This document shows, piece by piece, positions 9,082-17,286 of a stretch of 64,000 bases of DNA. Origin of the DNA: Flavicella sediminum. GTDB taxonomy: Bacteria; Bacteroidota; Bacteroidia; Flavobacteriales; Flavobacteriaceae. Each line of letters begins with the position of its first letter. Within the stretch, counting starts at the first letter, position 1. The DNA is taken from assembly GCF_006381105.1 (NCBI RefSeq), contig NZ_VDET01000007.1, positions 124,001 to 188,000 on the forward strand, in the 5' to 3' direction. The notes beneath the pieces are model-generated. The model made no database searches, was not told the origin of the DNA, and worked only from the letters and a program-made list of their open reading frames with translations. The position numbers and the translations under genes were made by a program.

Positions 9082-9468
9082 TTATTCTTTAAAAGAAATG
9101 GAAGCTGAATTGACACAAAAACGCAAACCTGTTTCAGTTGGTCCATCTTCAAAAACATGACCTAAATGTCCATCACAATTATCACAAATAATTTCAGTTC
9201 GTATTCTTCCAACAGATAAATCCTTTTCGTATCGAATGGTTCCTTCAATAGCTTCATCAAAAGAAGGCCATCCACAATGTGCATCAAATTTGGTATCGGA
9301 TTTGAATAAGGGAGTAGCGCAACCTTTACATGTATAGGTTCCTTTTTCAAAATGCAAATTATAAGTCCCTGTATGTGGCCGTTCGGTTCCTTTTTCTCTT
9401 AAAATATGGTATTCATTTTCAGAAAGCTGTGCTTTCCATTCTGCTTCTGTTTTATTTAATTTTGCCAT
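9082..9468 (-). CDS. msrB: peptide-methionine (R)-S-oxide reductase, cytosolic
   Basis: Reduces the R form of methionine sulfoxide in proteins. From the ATG at 9468 (MAKLNKTEAEW) it is 128 residues; an upstream ATG at 9492 would overlap the neighbouring stop. It has both zinc CxxC pairs (CKGC, CDNC), the GWPSFDEAI motif, DGHLGHVFEDGP and the catalytic Cys in RFCVNSAS. There is no signal peptide. It lies 10 bases downstream of a second, exported msrB; the two proteins are clearly related and arose by tandem duplication with relocation of one product. Confidence 0.93.
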   Translation of the reverse strand: MAKLNKTEAEWKAQLSENEYHILREKGTERPHTGTYNLHFEKGTYTCKGCATPLFKSDTKFDAHCGWPSFDEAIEGTIRYEKDLSVGRIRTEIICDNCDGHLGHVFEDGPTETGLRFCVNSASISFKE

Positions 9469-9478
9469 GGTATTGATT

Positions 9479-9943
9479 TTATTTTGATTCAAATTGTAAT
9501 GCTGCGGAATTTACGCAATATCTTTTTCCTGTTGTCTCTTTTGGTCCATCATTAAACACATGTCCTAAATGCCCATCACAAATAGCGCATACAACTTCTG
9601 TTCTAACCATTCCGTGACTTTCATCTTTAATTTCAGAAACATTTTTTCCTAGATATTGATCAAAAGCAGGCCAACCACTATACGAGTTGTATTTGTTTTT
9701 AGAAGAAAACAAAACTGTTTTACATCCTGCACATTTGTAAACTCCTTTTTTGTAATGCTTGTTATAAATCCCTGTCGAAGGACGTTCTGTTCCTTTTTCT
9801 CGCAATACATGATATTGCATAGGTGTCAATATACTTTTCCATTCCTCTGTTGATTTGCTTACTTTTTTCTGCGCCATTATCTCTTGAGACATTCCCGAAA
9901 AAATAAAAACCAATAAAAATAGCTGTCCGATTTTTTTTAACAT
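9479..9943 (-). CDS. msrB: peptide-methionine (R)-S-oxide reductase, exported
   Basis: Second MsrB, 154 residues from the ATG at 9943. The N-terminus (MLKKIGQLFLLVFIFSGMSQEIMAQ) is a signal peptide, so it repairs oxidised methionines in the periplasm. The enzyme part keeps the zinc pairs CAGC and CAIC, GWPAFDQYL, DGHLGHVFNDGP and the catalytic Cys in RYCVNSAAL. It is transcribed first and the cytosolic copy second. The exported form will need an electron donor in the periplasm, and none is encoded next to it. Confidence 0.92.
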   Translation of the reverse strand: MLKKIGQLFLLVFIFSGMSQEIMAQKKVSKSTEEWKSILTPMQYHVLREKGTERPSTGIYNKHYKKGVYKCAGCKTVLFSSKNKYNSYSGWPAFDQYLGKNVSEIKDESHGMVRTEVVCAICDGHLGHVFNDGPKETTGKRYCVNSAALQFESK

Positions 9944-10040
9944 CTGTAAATTTTTTAATTCATACATTTTGACGAAATACAGCTACGAACTTACACTAAA
10001 AAAAACACAATATCCTAACGAAATTTTAAGTAGGTAGTCC

Positions 10041-10048
10041 TATATTTG
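10041..10048 (+). promoter_or_regulatory. -7 box of the M48 protease gene
   Basis: TATATTTG, matching TAnnTTTG, ends 18 bases before the ATG at 10066. Confidence 0.6.
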
Positions 10049-10065
10049 CAATAAATCACATACTT

Positions 10066-10860
10066 ATGAAAAAAACACTAGCCTACGGTTTAATTGCCTT
10101 ATTTTTTTACAGCTGTTCAACTGTACCTATTACAGGTAGAAAGAGATTCAACATTGTATCTGATGCAGAAGTGTTGCCAACAAGTTTTTCTCAATATCAA
10201 AGTTTCTTAAACGAAAATAAAATCTCAAAAGACGTAGCTAAAACTAAAGAATTAAAGGCAATTGGTTTAAAAATTTCAACTGCGGTTGATAAATTTATGA
10301 GAAGTAATGGTATGACTTCCGAAGCAGACAGCTACCAGTGGGAATTTAATTTAATTGAAGATGCCACCTTAAATGCTTGGTGTATGCCAGGAGGAAAAGT
10401 TGTTTTTTATACAGGAATTATGCCTATTGCAAAAAATAAGGATGGAATTGCTGCGATTATGGGACATGAAATTGCACATGCTTTTGCAAAACATGGACAA
10501 GAGCGCATGACCTCATCACAAATTCAACAATTGGGAGGTGCTGTTGTGGCAATGGGAACAAATAATCAAGATGCCAAACAACAACAAATTTGGAATATTG
10601 CTTACGGATTAGGGTCACAAGTAGGCATGTTGAAATTTAGCAGAGATCATGAAACGGAGGCAGACAAACTAGGAATGGTTTTTATGATCATGGCAGGTTA
10701 CAATCCACAAGAAGCCATCAATGTTTGGATTCGTATGAGTGAAGTAGGAGGTAGCGATACCCCAGAGTTTATGAGTACACATCCTTCTAACGAAAGTAGA
10801 ATTGAAGCTTTAAGAGCCTACTTACCAACTGCTGTAAAAATTGCTGCAGAAAATAGCTAA
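10066..10860 (+). CDS. M48-family metalloprotease lipoprotein
   Basis: 264 residues. The lipoprotein signal ends at Cys17 (ALFFYSC), so it is anchored in the cell envelope. The zinc motif HEIAH is at residues 134-138 (GHEIAHAFAKHGQERM) and the third ligand Glu is in DHETEADKLGMVF near residue 200. The order is that of the LoiP/YcaL/BepA-like M48 group, which degrades misfolded outer-membrane proteins. It has its own -7 box and a weak terminator, so it is probably monocistronic. Confidence 0.9.
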   Translation: MKKTLAYGLIALFFYSCSTVPITGRKRFNIVSDAEVLPTSFSQYQSFLNENKISKDVAKTKELKAIGLKISTAVDKFMRSNGMTSEADSYQWEFNLIEDATLNAWCMPGGKVVFYTGIMPIAKNKDGIAAIMGHEIAHAFAKHGQERMTSSQIQQLGGAVVAMGTNNQDAKQQQIWNIAYGLGSQVGMLKFSRDHETEADKLGMVFMIMAGYNPQEAINVWIRMSEVGGSDTPEFMSTHPSNESRIEALRAYLPTAVKIAAENS

Positions 10861-10885
10861 GGCTTTCTATAAAAAAAGAGTAAAT

Positions 10886-10924
10886 TGTGAACTGTTCTAA
10901 AAAGGGCGGTTCATTTTTTTTATA
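10886..10924 (+). terminator. weak intrinsic terminator after the M48 gene
   Basis: TGAACTG pairs with CGGTTCA (one G-T pair) over a loop of about 13 bases, followed by a run of eight T. Confidence 0.55.
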
Positions 10925-10936
10925 CCAGAAAATCAG

Positions 10937-12238
10937 ATGTTAAAAAAAGGAGATAAAAAATTAATTGGTGCTTGGGCATTTTACGATTGGGCCAACTCAG
11001 TCTATTCTTTAGTTATTGGAACTGCTATTTTTCCAATTTACTACAACAGTGTAACTGGAGGAAATGATGCTATTGTACAATTTTTAGGAATGGATTTCAA
11101 CAACGCTACACTTTATAGTTATGCTTTGTCTTTTTCTTTTTTCATGGTTGTTTTCTTATCACCTATACTTTCAAGTGTTGCAGATTATATGGGAAATAAA
11201 AAGCGTTTTATGCAATTTTTCTGCTTCCTAGGTTCCTTTTCCGTAATGTCTTTATTCTTTTTTAATGAAAACACGCTGTGGGTAGGTATCGTTTTTATGG
11301 TACTGGCTAGTATTGGCTTTTGGGGAAGCTTGGTTTTTTACAACGCCTATTTAACGGAGGTGGCTTATCCAGAAGATCACGATAGGGTAAGTGCCAAAGG
11401 TTTTATCTTGGGCTATTCAGGATCCGTATTATTGCTACTTATCAACTTAATGCTTCAAATGTTTCCTGAAATGTTTGGAATTGAAGACCCTACCTTGCCT
11501 GCAAGAATTTCCTTTTTAATGGTGGGAATTTGGTGGATTGGCTTTGCTCAATACACCTTTTACTACTTGCCAAATAACAGTTTCAATAGAAAGCCCGAAA
11601 AAGATTTTATTTTCAAAGGTTTTAGAGAATTGAGAAAAGTAGTGAGGGAATTAAAGGAGCAAAGAGAATTAAAAATATTTTTAACCTCATTCTTTTTATA
11701 TAGTGTTGGTGTGCAGACCATCATTTTAATTGCCGCTTTGTTTGGTGATAAAGAATTGCATTTAGAAACTGAAAAATTAATCATCACTATTTTATTAATT
11801 CAGTTGATTGCCATTGTTGGTGCTTATGTTTTTTCTAGACTTTCAAAAAAAATCGGAAATATAAACACCCTAAAAATAACCATTTTTGGTTGGGGGCTAA
11901 TTACTGTTGGTGCTTATATGTTGAACAAAGACAATCCAAATGTGACCTATCAATTTTATGCATTGGGCGGTTTTCTAGGATTGGTTTTAGGAGCTATTCA
12001 ATCCATTTCTAGATCTACTTACTCCAAGTTATTACCTGAAAATACGGTTGATAATACCACCTACTTTAGTTTTTACGATGTTACTGAAAAAATAGCGATT
12101 GTATTAGGGACTTTTATCTCTGGTTTTGTTATTGCTTTGACAGGTTCTATGAAAATTTCTGTATTGATTTTGGCGGTATTTTTCTTTGCAGGTTTTGTTG
12201 TTTTAAGTTTTATCAAAAAAACAAAATACGTTTCTTAG
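10937..12238 (+). CDS. MFS transporter, UMF1 (Atg22-like) family
   Basis: 433 residues with 11-12 hydrophobic segments. The start MLKKGDKKLIGAWAFYDWANSVYSLVIGTAIFPIYY is the UMF1 signature (AWxxYDWANS), a branch of the major facilitator superfamily that includes fungal vacuolar amino-acid effluxers. GAIQSISRSTYSKLLPE near residue 350 and the FSFYDVTEKIAIVLGTF helix are also typical. It sits in the inner membrane; the substrate is unknown. Its stop codon overlaps that of the convergent M1 peptidase by 4 bases, leaving no room for a terminator between them. Confidence 0.85.
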   Translation: MLKKGDKKLIGAWAFYDWANSVYSLVIGTAIFPIYYNSVTGGNDAIVQFLGMDFNNATLYSYALSFSFFMVVFLSPILSSVADYMGNKKRFMQFFCFLGSFSVMSLFFFNENTLWVGIVFMVLASIGFWGSLVFYNAYLTEVAYPEDHDRVSAKGFILGYSGSVLLLLINLMLQMFPEMFGIEDPTLPARISFLMVGIWWIGFAQYTFYYLPNNSFNRKPEKDFIFKGFRELRKVVRELKEQRELKIFLTSFFLYSVGVQTIILIAALFGDKELHLETEKLIITILLIQLIAIVGAYVFSRLSKKIGNINTLKITIFGWGLITVGAYMLNKDNPNVTYQFYALGGFLGLVLGAIQSISRSTYSKLLPENTVDNTTYFSFYDVTEKIAIVLGTFISGFVIALTGSMKISVLILAVFFFAGFVVLSFIKKTKYVS

Positions 12239-13875
12239 TTCACTTTTTTAACTTCAATATAAAAGTTAGGATCTATTTCAAAAGTGCTCGATACGTCAGT
12301 TAATGAAATATCTTTCCATTCTGCTGAAGGATAAATCCAAACAGGTTCTTTATTTAGAAAAATTTTCAGGGGAAGTTTAAAATTTTCAACCGCATTTGAA
12401 AAACGATATTCAATTTTATTTACAGTTTGTTTGTATTCCAAAACAGGAACATGTACGGTACGTATATACTGTTGAAAAACAGTACTTAAATCGAAACCGC
12501 TTTGAGCACTTAAATAGGTTTCAATTTGATTTGTAGTTACCGTTTGGTGGTAAAATGTTTTATTCAAACCTCTTAAGATAGTTCGCCATTTTTCATCATT
12601 AGCTACTAATTGACGAATCATGTGCAACATATTATTTCCTTTGAAATACATATCTCCCGAACCTTCTTTATTAACGTGATAGTGTCCTATAATTGGCTTG
12701 TCATTTAATATGCGTTTTCGAAGTCCTATAACATATTCATTTGCTGCTTTGGTACCAAAATGATAATCTAAAAACAGACTTTCAGAATAATTGGTAAAGC
12801 TTTCATGAATCCACATATCCGCAATGTCTTTGTTCGAAATATTGTTCCCAAACCATTCGTGCCCCGTTTCATGTACAATAATAAAATCGAATTTTAACCC
12901 CCAACCTGTTTTACTCAAATCGCCACCCAAATAGCCATTTTTAAAACCATTGCCATAGGTAACTGAACTTTGGTGTTCCATACCTAAATACGGGACTTCA
13001 ACCAATTTATAACCATCCTGATAAAAAGGGTAGGGACCAAACCAAAATTCAAAAGCAGCCAACGTTTTTTTTACTTCCTTAAATTGTGATTTTGCTTTTT
13101 CTATATGTTCCTCTAAAACATAATAATCACAAGTCAAATCTCCATTTTCACCAAGAAAAACTTCTGAAAAATGTTGGTAATTCCCTATATTTAAATTGAC
13201 ACTGTAATTATTAATCGGATTTTTAACCTGCCAAATATAAGTAGTTGTTTTTTTTAGGCTATCCTTTTTTCTCGAAAGCAATTTTCCATTTCCTACTGCC
13301 ACTAAATTTTCTGGAACCGTATATCTTTCCGTTACGCCTTCATCCGGCTCATCGTACAAATGATCTTTGTTAGGCCACCAAACACTTGCCCCAAAAGACT
13401 GACAACTTGTTGCTATAAAATCATTTCCTTTACTGTCTGTAGCCCAAGTAAATCCGGCATCCCAAGGTGGTGTTTTTGTGTTAGGCGGATGTCCTTCAAA
13501 ATAAACAGTAAGACTATCTACTTTTCCTTTACGCTGTCGATTGTTTAAGTAAATATAATGTGCATTACCCACTTGTCGCACCTTTAAAACTTTTCCTTTT
13601 TGCACAACTTTTGTAATGAGCATGGGCGCTTGTAAATCTATTTGCATCCATCTATTTTCTCGTAAAACTTCATACCGAATGCAATTGCTACCTGAAATAA
13701 ACTTGTCTTGGATATTGACTTGTATGGATAAATCATAATGCTTCAAATCCCACCAAATTCTTTCTTCGGTTATGCTACCTCGCAAACTATCTTGTTGGGT
13801 AAACACATTTTTTTCTTGTGCATTACTTATTAATATTGAAAAAAAAAGAATAAAAAAGAAAAAGGCTTGCTTCAT
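12235..13875 (-). CDS. M1-family zinc aminopeptidase, exported
   Basis: 546 residues from the ATG at 13875, where a signal peptide begins (MKQAFFFFILFFSILISNAQ); the frame extends 20 codons further but without a better start. The zinc site is HETGH at about residues 335-339, with the third ligand Glu at 358 (WIHESFTNYSE). The substrate loop is GMEH rather than the usual GAMEN, at about 298-301. The N-terminal beta domain holds IRYEVLRENRWMQIDLQAP. It should remove N-terminal residues from peptides in the periplasm. It is shorter than classic M1 enzymes because it lacks the large C-terminal helical domain. It lies downstream of ndk, behind a terminator. Confidence 0.9.
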   Translation of the reverse strand: MKQAFFFFILFFSILISNAQEKNVFTQQDSLRGSITEERIWWDLKHYDLSIQVNIQDKFISGSNCIRYEVLRENRWMQIDLQAPMLITKVVQKGKVLKVRQVGNAHYIYLNNRQRKGKVDSLTVYFEGHPPNTKTPPWDAGFTWATDSKGNDFIATSCQSFGASVWWPNKDHLYDEPDEGVTERYTVPENLVAVGNGKLLSRKKDSLKKTTTYIWQVKNPINNYSVNLNIGNYQHFSEVFLGENGDLTCDYYVLEEHIEKAKSQFKEVKKTLAAFEFWFGPYPFYQDGYKLVEVPYLGMEHQSSVTYGNGFKNGYLGGDLSKTGWGLKFDFIIVHETGHEWFGNNISNKDIADMWIHESFTNYSESLFLDYHFGTKAANEYVIGLRKRILNDKPIIGHYHVNKEGSGDMYFKGNNMLHMIRQLVANDEKWRTILRGLNKTFYHQTVTTNQIETYLSAQSGFDLSTVFQQYIRTVHVPVLEYKQTVNKIEYRFSNAVENFKLPLKIFLNKEPVWIYPSAEWKDISLTDVSSTFEIDPNFYIEVKKVN

Positions 13876-13907
13876 AATTGTAATAGACTCAGATTTTAAA
13901 AATAACG

Positions 13908-13943
13908 AAAAAAGGTTGATTAACTGAATAACCAACCTTTTTT
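13908..13943. terminator. intrinsic terminator between ndk and the M1 peptidase
   Basis: AAAAAAGGTTG pairs with CAACCTTTTTT over a 14-base loop. On the minus strand it lies 20 bases after the ndk stop. Confidence 0.75.
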
Positions 13944-13963
13944 AAACTATGTTTTAACTTTGT

Positions 13964-14386
13964 TTAAGCAAACATTTCTCTTTCAGAAAAATGAAAAGCA
14001 CTTTCAATAGCTGCATTTTCATCACTGTCAGAACCATGCACTGCATTTTTAGTCATAGACTCTGCAAAAAGATTTCTCAAAGTTCCTTCAGCAGCTTCCT
14101 CTGGATTTGTAGCACCAATTAAAGCGCGGTAATCTTCCACTGCATTTTCTTTTTCTAAAACAGCTGCTACAATAGGACCACTGGTCATAAATGCAACTAA
14201 TTCATTAAAGAAAGGTCTTTCATTATGTACAGCATAAAATTTCTCTGCATCAATTTTTGACAGTTGTGTCAGTTTCAAAGCGACGATTTTAAATCCTGAA
14301 GCTCCAATTTTGTCTAAAATCGCTCCTATATGACCGTTTTCAACAGCCTTAGGCTTAATCATCGTAAATGTTCTATTAGTTGGCAT
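13964..14386 (-). CDS. ndk: nucleoside-diphosphate kinase
   Basis: Transfers the gamma phosphate from ATP to NDPs through a phosphohistidine. The 140-residue length is normal. It contains [18 protein letters not shown], the catalytic His in [13 protein letters not shown], and the nucleotide-site segment [15 protein letters not shown]. The short C-terminal tail HFSEREMFA is usual. It is cytosolic. A -7 box TATCTTTG lies on the minus strand at 14427-14420. Confidence 0.97.
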   Translation of the reverse strand: MPTNRTFTMIKPKAVENGHIGAILDKIGASGFKIVALKLTQLSKIDAEKFYAVHNERPFFNELVAFMTSGPIVAAVLEKENAVEDYRALIGATNPEEAAEGTLRNLFAESMTKNAVHGSDSDENAAIESAFHFSEREMFA

Positions 14387-14419
14387 TGTATTGTGTTGGT
14401 TTTTGTTATTTTATAGCTG

Positions 14420-14427
14420 CAAAGATA
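14420..14427 (-). promoter_or_regulatory. -7 box of ndk
   Basis: The minus strand reads TATCTTTG, about 34 bases before the ndk start codon. Confidence 0.55.
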
Positions 14428-14555
14428 CTTTTTTTCCATATAAACCCTACTAATTTACTTATAATTTCGGGGTGTAATTAGCTGCAAATTTTCAAGTTCT
14501 AATTAGTCAATTATGAATTATAGAATTTCCATTTAAAATAGTATATTCGCAGCTT

Positions 14556-15587
14556 ATGGATAAAGTAAAAATCGAGGCTATAAAAGAGCTGTTAGCACAG
14601 CCAAAGAACATTGTTTTAGTTGCACATAGAAATCCTGATGGCGATGCTATTGGATCTACTTTAGCAATGCAACATTATTTAAAATTGAAAGGGCACAATG
14701 CTCGTACAGTTTTACCAAATGATGTTCCTGAATTTTTACAATGGTTGCCTAGAGTTGATAGCGTTTATAAATACGACAAACAGAACAGTCAATCTAAAAA
14801 AGCCATAGAGGAATCGGAACTATTATTTGTTTTAGATTTCAATGCTTTTCATAGAGTAGGTGAAGACATGCAAAAAGCCTTGGAAACTTACAAAGGGACT
14901 TTTATCATGATTGATCATCACCAACAACCTGATCCAATTTCTGAATTTATTTATTCTGATACTTCCATTTGTTCTACTTGTCAAATGGTGTATCATTTTA
15001 TTGATATGCTAGGAGATGTTGCCGAAATAAATGCTGACATAGCGACGTGTATTTACACGGGAATTATGACTGATACAGGCTCATTTCGTTTTCCATCTAC
15101 CACAAGTACAACCCATAAAGTTATTGGAGATTTAATTGATAAGGGCGCTAAAAATGCAGTGATTCACGACAATGTTTTTAATACCAATTCGGTTAGTAGA
15201 TTGGAATTGTTGGGAACTGCCTTGAGTAATATGAAGGTACTGCAAGAATTGCATACTGTTTATATAACCATATCTCAAGCAGAATTAACCAAAGCCAATT
15301 ATAAAAAAGGAGACACAGAAGGTTTTGTAAACTATGGTCTTTCTTTAAAAGGAATTAATTTTGCCGTTATTTTTATTGAAGATGAAGAGCAAAAAATAAT
15401 TAAAATCTCTTTCCGTTCCAAAGGAAAGTTTTCTGTAAACCAATTTGCAAGAAATCATTTTAATGGTGGTGGTCACGACAATGCGGCTGGCGGAAGATCA
15501 GAATTAACGATGGAAGAAACGGTTCTTAAATTCACAGGACTTTTGCCAACTTATAAAAAGGAAATTAGTGCATCTTATGAAAACTAA
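14556..15587 (+). CDS. nrnA: DHH-family oligoribonuclease / pAp phosphatase
   Basis: 343 residues. The N-terminal DHH domain has AHRNPDGDAIGSTLAMQHYL (motif I), VLDFNAFHRVG (motif II), MIDHHQQPDP (the DHH motif) and GIMTDTGSFRF (motif IV). The C-terminal DHHA1 domain ends with FNGGGHDNAAGGRS. Such NrnA enzymes degrade nanoRNAs of 2-5 nt and convert 3'-phosphoadenosine 5'-phosphate to AMP, using Mn. A variant -7 box TATATTCG lies at 14542-14549. The 3' end overlaps the start of gldI by 11 bases, so the two are translationally coupled. Confidence 0.92.
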   Translation: MDKVKIEAIKELLAQPKNIVLVAHRNPDGDAIGSTLAMQHYLKLKGHNARTVLPNDVPEFLQWLPRVDSVYKYDKQNSQSKKAIEESELLFVLDFNAFHRVGEDMQKALETYKGTFIMIDHHQQPDPISEFIYSDTSICSTCQMVYHFIDMLGDVAEINADIATCIYTGIMTDTGSFRFPSTTSTTHKVIGDLIDKGAKNAVIHDNVFNTNSVSRLELLGTALSNMKVLQELHTVYITISQAELTKANYKKGDTEGFVNYGLSLKGINFAVIFIEDEEQKIIKISFRSKGKFSVNQFARNHFNGGGHDNAAGGRSELTMEETVLKFTGLLPTYKKEISASYEN

Positions 15588-16125
15588 GATTTTTTTTATA
15601 CTTGTATGGAGCGGGCTATTCTTTTCTTGCAAAGAACAAATTGCAAGAAAACCTATACAGCAAAACAGCACTACCCTTAGTAAAGCCATGGCTGTAAGTC
15701 AAGAAATATTTGCACAAGAGCAAGCATTGATTCAAGATTTCATAAAAAAAGACAGCACAAACAACTATATAAGTTCAAAAAAAGGGTTTTGGTATACCTA
15801 TGTAGAAAAAAAAGAGGAAGGAGTATTTCCTGTTAAAGGAGATATTGTTACTTTTGAGCTTTCAATTTTTTCTCTGAATGGTAAAGAATTGTATTCCAAA
15901 GAAGAATTAGGCCTAAAAACCTATGTAATTGATAAAGAACATGTCATGAAAGGCATACAAGAGGGAATCAAATTAATGAAAGAAGGAGAAACTGTGCGCT
16001 TCCTTTTTTCTTCATTTGTAGCTTTTAAAACAAAAGGAGATCAAGAAAATAGAATAGGTATCAATGAACCTATAGAAACTAGAATTAAATTAACAAATAT
16101 TAAACAATCAAATAATGAACATTAA
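15577..16125 (+). CDS. gldI: gliding-motility-associated FKBP-type prolyl isomerase lipoprotein
   Basis: 182 residues from the ATG at 15577 (MKTKIFFILVWSGLFFSCKE); a GTG at 15568 is less likely. The lipobox Cys follows LFFS. The rest is one FKBP-like domain: GDIVTFELSIFSLNGKELYSKEELGLKTY, then HVMKGIQEGIKLMKEGETVRFLF. The aromatic active-site residues are poorly kept, as in GldI of Flavobacterium johnsoniae, a lipoprotein needed for gliding and for stability of T9SS parts. It is the first of four exported prolyl isomerases in a row and overlaps nrnA upstream and the next FKBP gene downstream (11 bases). Confidence 0.85.
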   Translation: MKTKIFFILVWSGLFFSCKEQIARKPIQQNSTTLSKAMAVSQEIFAQEQALIQDFIKKDSTNNYISSKKGFWYTYVEKKEEGVFPVKGDIVTFELSIFSLNGKELYSKEELGLKTYVIDKEHVMKGIQEGIKLMKEGETVRFLFSSFVAFKTKGDQENRIGINEPIETRIKLTNIKQSNNEH

Positions 16126-17122
16126 AAGTATCGCTAATCTTGGATTAGTATTGGCAGTTGCCACTTTCACTTCATGTGATAACCAAAAGAGACAATCAAA
16201 ATTATCTAATGAAATTGACAGTGTAAGTTATGCGCTTGGTTTAGATATGGGAAATAAAATTAACATCAACTTTAAAGAAGCAAATCACTTAGCTTTTGTT
16301 GAAGGTTATGAAAATGCAGCGGACTCTACCAAAGCAAAAATAAAAGCCCAGGATACGGATAATATTTTAAGAGCTTTCTTTACAAAAAAGCAACAAGAAG
16401 CAATGGCACAAGCCAATGATTCTACTGCAGTAACACCAGAGCCAGTTAAAAACACAAACTTAACAACTAATTTATTAGCAGAAGCTGATTCTGTAAGTTA
16501 TGCTTTAGGTTTAGATATGGCCAACAAAATGAAGCCAAACTTTAAAGAAATTAACGATGCTTTGTTTATTCAAGGGTATTCTGAAGTTACAGATACAGTA
16601 AACAGCTTAATTAAAGTGGCTGATATCGATGGTATCTTAAGAACTTTCTTTATGAAAAAACAACAAGCTGACATGGCTAAGCAACAAGAAGAAGCCGCTA
16701 AAAAAGCAGAAGCTGAATTTGGACATGTAAAAGAAGAAGGATTGAAATTCTTAGAAGAAAACAAAGCGAAAGAAGGTGTTGTAACAACTGCATCTGGATT
16801 GCAATACACTGTTTTAAAAGCAGGAAACAACAACAAACCTACTGCAGCAGACAATGTTACTGTACACTACCATGGTACAACTCCTGATGGAACTGTATTT
16901 GATAGTTCGGTTGACAGAAAAACACCTGCTACTTTTGGTTTAGGTCAAGTAATTAAAGGTTGGACAGAAGGTGTTCAATTAATGGGAGAAGGAGCAAAAT
17001 ACAAATTCTTCATTCCTCAAGAATTGGCTTACGGAGCAAATGCACCACAAGGCGGCCAAGGACCAATTAAGCCTTTTATGCCTTTAATTTTTGAAGTAGA
17101 ATTGATCTCGATCAATAAATAA
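16115..17122 (+). CDS. Mip-like FKBP prolyl isomerase lipoprotein with duplicated N-domain
   Basis: 335 residues. The lipobox is VATFTSC. Two copies of an FKBP N-terminal (dimerisation-type) domain follow: the first begins DSVSYALGLDMGNKININFKE at about residue 36 and the second DSVSYALGLDMANKMKPNFKE at about 125, each ending in a FFxKKQQ helix. A Lys/Glu-rich helix leads to the catalytic FKBP domain at about 225-335, with NVTVHYHGTTPDGTVFDSS, QVIKGWTEGVQLMGEGAKY and IPQELAYG. It should speed folding of proline-containing envelope proteins. A strong terminator follows at 17142-17189. Confidence 0.92.
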   Translation: MNIKSIANLGLVLAVATFTSCDNQKRQSKLSNEIDSVSYALGLDMGNKININFKEANHLAFVEGYENAADSTKAKIKAQDTDNILRAFFTKKQQEAMAQANDSTAVTPEPVKNTNLTTNLLAEADSVSYALGLDMANKMKPNFKEINDALFIQGYSEVTDTVNSLIKVADIDGILRTFFMKKQQADMAKQQEEAAKKAEAEFGHVKEEGLKFLEENKAKEGVVTTASGLQYTVLKAGNNNKPTAADNVTVHYHGTTPDGTVFDSSVDRKTPATFGLGQVIKGWTEGVQLMGEGAKYKFFIPQELAYGANAPQGGQGPIKPFMPLIFEVELISINK

Positions 17123-17141
17123 AAATTAAGTCTACATCGTT

Positions 17142-17189
17142 AAAAGCCTTTATAGGATTTGTTTTACAACAATCTTATAAAGGCTTTTT
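17142..17189 (+). terminator. intrinsic terminator after the first FKBP gene
   Basis: AAAAGCCTTTATA (17142-17154) pairs with TATAAAGGCTTTT near 17176-17188, with a T run after it. It splits the isomerase run into two transcripts, nrnA-gldI-FKBP and FKBP-fusion-PAP2. Confidence 0.85.
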
Positions 17190-17254
17190 CGTTTTCATAC
17201 AATGAGCCCCAAAAGATTATGAATAATTTATTATTTACTAAGGGGAGTTTCTCT

Positions 17255-17262
17255 TATTTTTG
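17255..17262 (+). promoter_or_regulatory. -7 box of the double-FKBP gene
   Basis: TATTTTTG matches TAnnTTTG, 25 bases before the ATG at 17287. Confidence 0.5.
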
Positions 17263-17286
17263 CCACAAAACTAAAATTAAATACAT

